From Flavobacteriaceae bacterium (GTDB taxonomy: Bacteria; Bacteroidota; Bacteroidia; Flavobacteriales; Flavobacteriaceae): a DNA stretch of 5,604 nucleotides. The notes below the pieces were generated by a model. The model ran no database searches. It was not told where the DNA came from and saw only the letters and a program-made list of their open reading frames with translations. A program made the position numbers and the translations under genes. Shown one piece after another: positions 1 through 5,604 of the stretch; position 1 is the stretch's first letter; each line of letters opens with the position of its first letter. Location: positions 1-5,604 of the forward strand of contig JAESTG010000126.1 in the NCBI GenBank assembly GCA_016763715.1. Direction: 5' to 3'.

Positions 1-1834
1 AAATTGCATAACCATCTGGTAAAACCGTTTCAGGAATGACACCTTTCACTTTAGCCAATTGTTCTATGGTATGAATTCCTTTCAAACCTAAGTGATCGGC
101 TGCTACGTTAGTTACAATCCCAATGTCACAATTTTTAAACCCAAGTCCAGCACGAAGTAATCCCCCACGGGCTGATTCCAATACTGCAAAGTTAACCGTA
201 GGATCTTTTAAGACGAACTCGGCACTTGCTGGCCCCGTACAATCTCCCTTCATTAACAAACGGTTTTGAATATAAACTCCGTCGCTTGTGGTATAACCCA
301 CGCGATACCCACTCATTTTAGCGATATGCGATATTAATCGAGTGGTGGTGGTTTTTCCGTTGGTACCACTAATCGCTATTATTGGAACCCTACCTGTATC
401 CCCTTGCTGTGGAAATAATTTATCAACTACTGGGGCGGCTACATTTCGTGGCAAACCAGTTGTAGGTGCTAAGTGCATTCTAAAACCTGGCCCAGCATTC
501 ACCTCCAGAACCGCACCTCCTGTTTCAGATAAAGGTTTTGTAATATCGCTAGTCATGATGTCAATTCCGCAGATATCCAAATCGATAATTTTCGAGATTC
601 GCTCTGCCATGGAAACATTAGCAGGATGCACAATATCTGTAATATCCTCAGCAGTCCCACCAGTGCTTAAATTGGCTGTATCTTTTAAAATCAAGCGCTC
701 CCCTTCTTTTAATACTGAATCTCCCGTATAACCAGCATCTTTTATAATAGTTTGGGTCAAATTATTCATGGTAATCATGGTCAATACATTCTCATGGCCA
801 TATCCACGGCGTGGATCTTCATTCACTTTGTCAACCAATTCTTTTATAGTCGATTTTCCATCTCCAATTACATGCGCTGGAGTTCTAATAGCAGCGGCTA
901 CCAACACATTGTTAATTACAAGCAACCGATAGTCTTCACCCGTAATAAATCTCTCCACAATAACCCTTCGCGATACTTCCTTAGCAGCATGAAAAGCTAC
1001 TACGGCATCTTCATAATTTTGAATATCCACGGTAATTCCTCGACCATGATTTCCATCAATAGGCTTTATTACAAGTGGGTATCCCACATAGTTACAGGCT
1101 TCTTCAAGACTCCTTTCCTTGCTAATAATATCGCCTCTTGGCACGTCAACTTCGGCTTGTTCCAAAAGGTATTTGGTGTCTTCTTTATCACATGCCAACT
1201 CTACCCCTATACTACTTGTTTCTGAAGTAACTGTTGCTTGAATTCTCTTTTGGTTTGCACCATACCCCAGTTGTACTAAAGAATATTTATTCAAGCGTAT
1301 CCACGGAATTCCACGACTAGCTGCTTCTTCTACGATAGACCCAGTACTTGGCCCGAGTCGTTCAGCTTCTCTCAATTCTCTCATTTCCTGAATGTCTTCT
1401 TCCAAATCATAGTCTTCTCCTTCAATAAGTGCCTCGCAAATTCGAACCGCAGACTTTGCTGCATAACGCCCAGCATTCTCTTCAATATATGAAAACACAA
1501 CATTGTAAACCCCTTCCTCTCCATAGCCGCGTGTTCTTCCGAAGCCAGTGTCCATACCTGCCGAAGTTTGAATTTCCAAAGCGATATGTTCAACAATATG
1601 CCCCATCCAAGTACCTTCCTCTACACGTTGAAAAAACCCACCAGGTTCTCCCACCGAACAACGATGCCCGTACATAGTTGGAAACATTGCCTCCAATCGT
1701 TCTCGAAACCCATCAATTTTATTGGACGGACGTTCCTCCATTTCTTCTAAGTCCAGTACCATAACGATTAATCTGTGGCGACGTACTGACCAATAGTTTG
1801 GTCCTCGCATGGCATTTATCTCTCGTATTTTCAT
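1..1834 (-). CDS. cphA: Cyanophycin synthetase, N-terminal 611 residues (C-terminus off left edge)
   Basis: This enzyme makes cyanophycin: it uses ATP to extend a poly-Asp backbone through an ATP-grasp domain and to join Arg to the Asp side chains through a Mur-ligase-like domain. Translation of the minus strand is open from ATG 1834 to the window edge. Residues 1-160 match the CphA N-domain (RGPNYWS at 10-16, HIVEH at 79-83). The ATP-grasp domain covers about 215-475, with KPIDGNHGRG at 257-266, ERFITGEDYRLL at 294-305 and probable Mg ligands E444 and N446 in EVNAGPGFR. The Mur-ligase domain starts near 484, with P-loop GTNGKTTTT at 490-498, E553 in LESARGG and VTNVAADHLG at 574-583. Family members are usually close to 870-900 residues, so about 270 are missing here through truncation by the window, not through damage. 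The start is chosen because MKI..I..(M/L)RGPNYWS is the usual family N-terminus; M9 is a less likely alternative. No signal peptide is present, so the enzyme is cytoplasmic. It is transcribed divergently from cphB. Confidence 0.96.
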   Translation of the reverse strand, partial: MKIREINAMRGPNYWSVRRHRLIVMVLDLEEMEERPSNKIDGFRERLEAMFPTMYGHRCSVGEPGGFFQRVEEGTWMGHIVEHIALEIQTSAGMDTGFGRTRGYGEEGVYNVVFSYIEENAGRYAAKSAVRICEALIEGEDYDLEEDIQEMRELREAERLGPSTGSIVEEAASRGIPWIRLNKYSLVQLGYGANQKRIQATVTSETSSIGVELACDKEDTKYLLEQAEVDVPRGDIISKERSLEEACNYVGYPLVIKPIDGNHGRGITVDIQNYEDAVVAFHAAKEVSRRVIVERFITGEDYRLLVINNVLVAAAIRTPAHVIGDGKSTIKELVDKVNEDPRRGYGHENVLTMITMNNLTQTIIKDAGYTGDSVLKEGERLILKDTANLSTGGTAEDITDIVHPANVSMAERISKIIDLDICGIDIMTSDITKPLSETGGAVLEVNAGPGFRMHLAPTTGLPRNVAAPVVDKLFPQQGDTGRVPIIAISGTNGKTTTTRLISHIAKMSGYRVGYTTSDGVYIQNRLLMKGDCTGPASAEFVLKDPTVNFAVLESARGGLLRAGLGFKNCDIGIVTNVAADHLGLKGIHTIEQLAKVKGVIPETVLPDGYAI

Positions 1835-1895
1835 CTACTTTTGATTTTTGGTTAGTAACAAGGGTAAGATTATAAATATATAATTTTTTTTCAGA

Positions 1896-1914
1896 ACAAA
1901 AGACGTATTTTTGT
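1896..1914. promoter_or_regulatory. Inverted repeat in the cphA-cphB intergenic region, candidate operator
   Basis: ACAAAA (1896-1901) and TTTTGT (1909-1914) form perfect 6-base arms separated by 7 bases. Read in a different register, the wider stretch 1894-1915 is an imperfect dyad centred on ACGT at 1903-1906, with 8 of 11 base pairs symmetric. The repeat overlaps the candidate -7 element of cphB and sits between two divergent genes of opposing function, a sensible place for a regulator to bind. The arms are A/T-rich, so chance is a real alternative, and no regulator is identified. Confidence 0.3.
1906..1913 (+). promoter_or_regulatory. Candidate Bacteroidota-type -7 promoter element for cphB
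   Basis: TATTTTTG fits all fixed positions of TAnnTTTG, the -7 element used by the primary sigma factor of Bacteroidota. It would place the transcription start near 1919, giving a leader of roughly 15 bases before the ATG at 1934. No good TTG/TTTG -33 partner is seen upstream; that region is a T-run (1884-1891). The call therefore rests on one element plus position. Confidence 0.4.
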
Positions 1915-1933
1915 CGCCAATATTTTACAGCAA

Positions 1934-2803
1934 ATGAGCGGAAAAGGAACCCTAATTCCTATAGGAGGAAATGAAGATAAAGGAATTGAAGAACACGAAG
2001 TTTACCATTTAGAATTTATTGAAGAAGGTATTTTATCTCGAGTTGTCAAGGAAAGTGGCGGTGTAGATGCAATGATCATTATCGTCCCTACCGCATCAAG
2101 CATTCCTGAGGAAGTAGGGCAAAATTACCTAGAAGCCTTTGGAAAATTAGGATGTACTAATCTTCATGTAATGGACATTCGTGACCGTCAACAATCTGAA
2201 GACCCAACTAATATTTCTTTGCTTAAAAAAGCCAATTGCGTGATGTTTTCGGGTGGAAATCAATCCAAAATCACTCAAAAAATTGGAGGCACTACTATTC
2301 ATAAAATATTGATGGAACGCTACGAAACGGATCACCTAGTAATTGCTGGAACGAGTGCAGGTGCAATGTGTATGTCTCAGGAAATGATTACTGGAGGAAG
2401 TAGTCAAGAGTCCTTTATTAAAGGTGCCGTGGGCATGGCAGAAGGAATGGAATTTGTCCCCAAGTTAATTATTGATTCACACTTTATAAGACGAGGGCGT
2501 TTTGGACGCTTGGCAGAAGCAGTAGCTCGGTTTCCTCAACTTATTGGAATTGGCTTGGCAGAAGACACAGGGTTGGTTATTAAAAAGGATTCCTTCGAAG
2601 TTATTGGTTCTGGGATGGTAATTGTTTTTGATGCTCGGAAAGTAAAACATAACAACCACAAAGTTCTGGAAAAAGGCACTCCTATGTCATTGACAAATTT
2701 AAAGACAAGTATTCTAGCCAATGGGGATCGATTTAATATTAAAAAGAAAAAGGTAAAAGTCTCACCATTAGAATTAAACGTATCAGACGCAAAAACGCTT
2801 TAG
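1934..2803 (+). CDS. cphB: Cyanophycinase (intracellular type, peptidase family S51)
   Basis: This serine exopeptidase cuts cyanophycin into beta-Asp-Arg dipeptides. The 289-residue product opens with GTLIPIGGNEDK, has FSGGNQ at 105-110, the nucleophile elbow GTSAGA at 139-144 (Ser141), DSHFIRRGRFGRL at 181-193 (His183) and GLAED at 207-211 (Glu210). The Ser-His and His-Glu spacings (42 and 27) equal those of the Ser132/His174/Glu201 triad of the Synechocystis enzyme as I recall it. It lacks a signal peptide, unlike the secreted CphE enzymes of bacteria that scavenge external cyanophycin, so it should mobilise the cell's own store. The start is the first ATG next to the conserved N-terminus; the frame upstream is open to a stop at 1865 but has no other ATG. 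No Shine-Dalgarno is visible, which is normal for this phylum. The last 20 residues form a Lys-rich tail (KKKK at 270-273) that slightly exceeds the roughly 271-residue cyanobacterial protein. The gene is divergent from cphA and convergent with the peptidase gene downstream. Confidence 0.95.
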   Translation: MSGKGTLIPIGGNEDKGIEEHEVYHLEFIEEGILSRVVKESGGVDAMIIIVPTASSIPEEVGQNYLEAFGKLGCTNLHVMDIRDRQQSEDPTNISLLKKANCVMFSGGNQSKITQKIGGTTIHKILMERYETDHLVIAGTSAGAMCMSQEMITGGSSQESFIKGAVGMAEGMEFVPKLIIDSHFIRRGRFGRLAEAVARFPQLIGIGLAEDTGLVIKKDSFEVIGSGMVIVFDARKVKHNNHKVLEKGTPMSLTNLKTSILANGDRFNIKKKKVKVSPLELNVSDAKTL

Positions 2804-2842
2804 ATAAGTATCCCAAAAGCTGAGTTTGCTTTATAGTTTATT

Positions 2843-2908
2843 ATGAATTTCTGGGAAGTATTATTTTTATTCTTCGTTTTTATTGTCCTTAGATCCAAAA
2901 TAACCTAA
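2843..2908 (+). CDS. Doubtful small ORF: 21-residue hydrophobic peptide
   Basis: An ATG at 2843 opens 21 codons ending in TAA at 2906-2908, between the convergent ends of cphB and the isoaspartyl peptidase gene. The predicted peptide starts MNFWEV, continues with a nearly unbroken run of Leu, Phe, Val and Ile to about residue 16, and ends RSKIT. This is the composition and charge pattern of a tiny single-pass membrane peptide with its C-terminus inside. Against it, there is no recognisable ribosome binding site or promoter, and T-rich intergenic DNA readily encodes Phe/Leu/Ile runs by chance. No function is proposed. Confidence 0.17.
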   Translation: MNFWEVLFLFFVFIVLRSKIT

Positions 2909-2915
2909 AAGCATG

Positions 2916-3845
2916 CTACTTATAAATTAAAACATCTTTTTTTCCTTGAGAAGACTTCAAAGCCCGATACATCCCTTCGGTATTAAAAGGCATGGCTATA
3001 TTTCCTTGAGCGTCCACAGCAATTAGTCCGCCGTCACCACCAATTTCTAAAATTCTTTTATTGATTACTTCGGAAGCAGCCTCTTCCAATGACATTTCTT
3101 TGTACTCCATCAAACAAGAAACATCGTAAGCGACAACTCCTCTAATAAAGAACTCACCACTTCCTGTACAACTAACCGCACAAGTTTTGTTATGCGCATA
3201 ATTTCCAGCACCAATCATCGGACTATCACCTACTCTTCCCCATTTCTTATTGGTCATCCCTCCCGTTGAAGTTGCTGCAGCTATATTTCCATGAATATCG
3301 CAGGCTACGGCACCAACAGTTCCAAATTTCGAATCCTTTTTAACCGAATGATCTAATTGGAAGACATCACTACCCTTTACCTCTTGCCATTGCTTATACC
3401 TAAGCTCATCATAGAAATATTGCGATTTTACGATGTCATGTTTATTATTCTTAGCAAATTCCATTGCTCCCGCACCTGCTAAGAAAACATGCTCACTCTT
3501 CTCCATCACGTCACGAGCTAGAGACACTGGGTTTTTAATTCCAGTAACTAAAGACACCGCACCCGCTTCACGTGTTGAACCATCCATAATTGCAGCATCC
3601 ATTTCGTGAATTCCCTCAGCTGTAAAAACCGCTCCTTTTCCAGCATTAAACAACGGAGAATCTTCCAACAATTTCACAGCAGTTTCTACAGCATCCAATG
3701 CTGTACCGTTTTGCTTCAATACATCATACCCTGCTTCTAATGCTTGGTCCAGTGCATTTTTATATTGCGCTTCCAATTCAGCAATCATAAGTCCTTTTAC
3801 CAAGGTTCCTGCCCCTCCGTGTATAGCTATTGAGTAAGTATTCAT
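2916..3845 (-). CDS. iaaA: Isoaspartyl peptidase / L-asparaginase, plant-type Ntn hydrolase
   Basis: This enzyme hydrolyses beta-aspartyl (isoaspartyl) dipeptides and often also L-asparagine. Beside cphA and cphB its likely main substrate is beta-Asp-Arg, the cyanophycinase product, giving free Asp and Arg. The 309-residue precursor begins with SIAIHGGAGT (5-14), has FNAGKGAVF at 66-74 and the autocleavage site FGT-VGAVACD with nucleophile Thr176. Thr194 (STGG), Arg204 and Asp207 (GRVGDSP) and Thr227-Gly228 (CTGSGE) follow. Each sits three residues before its counterpart in E. coli IaaA/EcAIII (Thr179, Thr197, Arg207, Asp210, Thr230, Gly231, recalled from the literature), so an intact alpha/beta heterotetramer of about 175 + 134 residues per half is expected. 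There is no signal peptide, so it is cytoplasmic, unlike the exported glycosylasparaginase known from Elizabethkingia. The start is the only ATG ahead of the conserved N-terminus. It converges on cphB (112-bp gap), so it is transcribed separately from it. The symbol is by homology; aspartylglucosaminidase activity is less likely. Confidence 0.93.
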   Translation of the reverse strand: MNTYSIAIHGGAGTLVKGLMIAELEAQYKNALDQALEAGYDVLKQNGTALDAVETAVKLLEDSPLFNAGKGAVFTAEGIHEMDAAIMDGSTREAGAVSLVTGIKNPVSLARDVMEKSEHVFLAGAGAMEFAKNNKHDIVKSQYFYDELRYKQWQEVKGSDVFQLDHSVKKDSKFGTVGAVACDIHGNIAAATSTGGMTNKKWGRVGDSPMIGAGNYAHNKTCAVSCTGSGEFFIRGVVAYDVSCLMEYKEMSLEEAASEVINKRILEIGGDGGLIAVDAQGNIAMPFNTEGMYRALKSSQGKKDVLIYK

Positions 3846-4002
3846 TACAAATTAATTTTATAAAATAACTCAAAGAAACAACAATTCTAGTCTTAAAATA
3901 CATCGGCTTTCTTTAATTAATACCCAATTATAACTAAAAGAGTGTGTCTCAAGAAAAACACATAAACTTCAGTTTTAATACAGATTAATTATATTCGCTA
4001 TA
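3846..4002. other. Divergent intergenic region, no clear signals
   Basis: These 157 bases separate the start of the isoaspartyl peptidase gene from the start of the TPR gene and must carry both promoters if each gene has its own. I find no exact TAnnTTTG with a partner on either strand. The nearest match on the plus strand is TATATTCG at 3990-3997, one mismatch and only five bases before the ATG. A weak hairpin TGTGT (3943-3947) / ACACA (3958-3962) with a 10-base loop is present. No tRNA, small RNA or attachment site is recognised. Confidence 0.4.
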
Positions 4003-5604
4003 ATGAATTCTCTTCAACCCATAATTCTGCGTTTCTTAATTTCTATACTCTTCCTATCTACTACAGTTAATTCTCAAAGCAAAAATAAAAACATTCAAGA
4101 TAGCTTAATAAAAGTCTTAAGGGAAACCGACTCCTTAGAAATGAAATCCAGAATACACTTTAGACTCTATAATTTAAACAGAAAATATAACCCACAGGAG
4201 GCATTAAAATATTTACAAGAGGAATTGGCACTCCAAGAAATAACAAAAAACACCTATAGACTTGCCATAGCAAATTCACAAATAGGTTGGTGTTACATCG
4301 CAGAAATTGAGCAGCCAGAAAAAGCAAAGCCTTATTTAGAAACTTCTCTGAAATTAGCTCGCGAGATTAAGGATAGTGTCCGGATAGGAGCATCGCTTAC
4401 GTTTCTAGGTTTTATGAATCAACGAGAAAGCCATTACAAAACGGCAATGGATTACTACTTTAAATCGTTAAAGTATAAAACGCTCATTAATCAACCAAAT
4501 AGATTAGGATTCACTTACAATTTGATTGGTGAAACCTATAATTTACAAGAGCAATATGATAAAAGTTTGGAGTTTCATTTTAAAGCATTAAATGAACGCA
4601 AAAAAATACCCCATGGACATATTGCACATTCATACCAAAACATTGGCATGGTATATTTAAATATTGAACAATATGACGAAGCGATAAACTATTATCAAAA
4701 GGCATTAGAAATTAGATTGCAACAAAAAAATAAAAAACACATCGCCATGTGTTACAATGGCTTGGGGAATGCCAACTTAAAACTGGGTACCATTAAAACC
4801 GCAATACCATTTTTTGAAAAGTCGGTTCTTATAACCGATTCGTTAAAGGCTCCCTACATTCAATCTATTGCATTGATAGGTTTGGCAAAGTCTTATTTAG
4901 GAACAAACGACCTCATTACTACAAAACAATATGTAACACAAATACTGTTTCTTGCAAACAAACATAAGTACAGAGACCACCGTAAAGATGATTACAAAAT
5001 ACTCTCTGATATTTATCTGACTAATGGTGACCATAAAAACGGGTTTTTTTATTATCAAAAATATGTTTCCTTAAAAGACAGTCTTATAAATTCAAAAACA
5101 TTTACTCAAATAGCAGAGTTAGAAGGCATTTATAATACCGAAAAAAAAGAACAAGAAATTATAAGTCTAAAGCAACAACAGCTCCTGTTTAAACAAAAAC
5201 AGCGCTACAAAACCTTTGCCACTTATGCCATTATTACAGTTATCGTTTTACTACTAGGGTTTCTTTGGTATCGAAATTTTAAAAGGAAGTCTATTTACAG
5301 ACAGGGATTGGAAATTAAAGAGCAGGAAAATGAAATCACACGATTAAAACTTGAAAGTGAAGAAGTAAAGAATAAGCATTATGTAGTTGAACTAAATCAG
5401 TTTATGCAATTAATGATTTCAAAAAACAATCAAATAAAAGATCTTCAACATGAATTGGATAATATTCCCTTTAAAGATGAACAAGAAAAAGAGGCCATAG
5501 AAAAAATAATTCAACTACATAACAGTCGAATTTTGACAGATGAGGATTGGAAATCGTTTCGGCTTATTTTTGAACAAATACATCCTCACTTCATTAAAAA
5601 TCTC
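4003..5604 (+). CDS. TPR membrane-anchored protein, probable LuxR-type regulator (C-terminus off right edge)
   Basis: 534 residues are visible with no stop. Residues 1-24 look like a Sec signal peptide (hydrophobic core at about 7-21, likely cleavage after VNS). Residues about 50-365 are helical TPR repeats; the clearest unit is 208-241 (SYQNIGMVYLNIEQYDEAINYYQKALEI), with others near 87-120, 127-160, 167-200, 247-280 and 287-320. A transmembrane helix spans about 404-423 (YAIITVIVLLLGFLWY), followed by basic NFKRK and a coiled coil of about 435-490. The visible end, LTDEDWKSFRLIFEQIHPHF, resembles the segment that in flavobacterial TPR regulators comes just before a C-terminal LuxR-like helix-turn-helix; that domain is not seen and is inferred. 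If so, the TPRs sense something in the periplasm and the cytoplasmic end binds DNA. The start is supported by the signal peptide and an in-frame stop at 3976-3978. Target and ligand are unknown. It points away from the cyanophycin genes, so a functional link is only possible, not shown. Confidence 0.85.
   Translation, partial: MNSLQPIILRFLISILFLSTTVNSQSKNKNIQDSLIKVLRETDSLEMKSRIHFRLYNLNRKYNPQEALKYLQEELALQEITKNTYRLAIANSQIGWCYIAEIEQPEKAKPYLETSLKLAREIKDSVRIGASLTFLGFMNQRESHYKTAMDYYFKSLKYKTLINQPNRLGFTYNLIGETYNLQEQYDKSLEFHFKALNERKKIPHGHIAHSYQNIGMVYLNIEQYDEAINYYQKALEIRLQQKNKKHIAMCYNGLGNANLKLGTIKTAIPFFEKSVLITDSLKAPYIQSIALIGLAKSYLGTNDLITTKQYVTQILFLANKHKYRDHRKDDYKILSDIYLTNGDHKNGFFYYQKYVSLKDSLINSKTFTQIAELEGIYNTEKKEQEIISLKQQQLLFKQKQRYKTFATYAIITVIVLLLGFLWYRNFKRKSIYRQGLEIKEQENEITRLKLESEEVKNKHYVVELNQFMQLMISKNNQIKDLQHELDNIPFKDEQEKEAIEKIIQLHNSRILTDEDWKSFRLIFEQIHPHFIKNL

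Noticed and set aside
342..731. Plus-strand 129-codon open frame
   Set aside because: It lies antisense to the ATP-grasp/Mur-ligase junction of cphA, whose conserved motifs (EVNAGPGFR, GTNGKTTTT) are read on the other strand. The translation has no recognisable domain.
752..1225. Plus-strand 157-codon open frame
   Set aside because: It is antisense to the cphA ATP-grasp domain, including KPIDGNHGRG. Its composition is not protein-like and it is best explained as a shadow of cphA codon use.
1381..1750. Overlapping short open frames on both strands (1381-1596 minus; 1429-1677 and 1568-1750 plus)
   Set aside because: All fall inside the N-domain of cphA in other frames, and none resembles a known protein.
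2147..2721. Minus-strand open frames of about 60 codons opposite cphB (2147-2335, 2477-2659, 2536-2721)
   Set aside because: They overlap each other and the conserved catalytic regions of cyanophycinase, so they are shadows.
2811..2856. Possible terminator after cphB: AAAGC/GCTTT hairpin (2816-2832) within an outer TCCCA/TGGGA pair (2811-2815, 2852-2856), followed by T-rich DNA
   Set aside because: The inner stem is only five bases and A/T-rich, the outer pairing needs a 36-base interior, and there is no clean stem directly followed by a T-run. Some terminator should exist between these convergent genes, but I cannot place it.
1..5604. CRISPR arrays, insertion sequences, tRNA/rRNA genes and signs of recent transfer
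   Set aside because: No spaced direct repeats, transposase, terminal inverted repeats or RNA-gene sequence was seen. The TPR gene looks somewhat more A-rich than the enzyme genes, but this is common for such proteins and is not evidence of transfer.

Overview
The window is AT-rich and protein-dense, and it looks like chromosome of a Bacteroidota bacterium, most likely Flavobacteriia. The evidence is weak or absent Shine-Dalgarno sequences, a promoter element of the TAnnTTTG type ahead of one gene, and at the right edge a signal-peptide/TPR/single-membrane-helix/coiled-coil protein of a kind common in flavobacteria. This taxonomic call is an inference from style and protein wording, not from a marker gene.

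Layout: (1) 1-1834, minus strand, the first 611 residues of cyanophycin synthetase (cphA); its C-terminus lies off the left edge. (2) 1835-1933, a 99-bp divergent intergenic region with a candidate promoter and an inverted repeat. (3) 1934-2803, plus strand, cyanophycinase (cphB). (4) 2804-2915, a convergent intergenic region holding a doubtful 21-codon hydrophobic ORF. (5) 2916-3845, minus strand, a cytoplasmic-type isoaspartyl peptidase/L-asparaginase (iaaA-like). (6) 3846-4002, a divergent intergenic region with no clear signal. (7) 4003-5604, plus strand, a TPR membrane-anchored protein of 534 visible residues, open at the right edge and probably ending in a LuxR-type helix-turn-helix outside the window.

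The first three genes form a compact make-and-break module for cyanophycin (multi-L-arginyl-poly-L-aspartate), a nitrogen, carbon and energy store. CphA polymerises Asp and Arg using ATP, CphB cuts the polymer to beta-Asp-Arg dipeptides, and the isoaspartyl peptidase splits the dipeptides to free Asp and Arg. None of the three carries a signal peptide, so the cycle should run inside the cell. Known catalytic residues are visible in all three, including an HxxEH motif in the CphA N-domain that may supply primers. The module is a recognised system, although it is best known from cyanobacteria. I do not see an undescribed system here. The most open questions are how the cphA/cphB intergenic region is controlled and what the TPR protein does.
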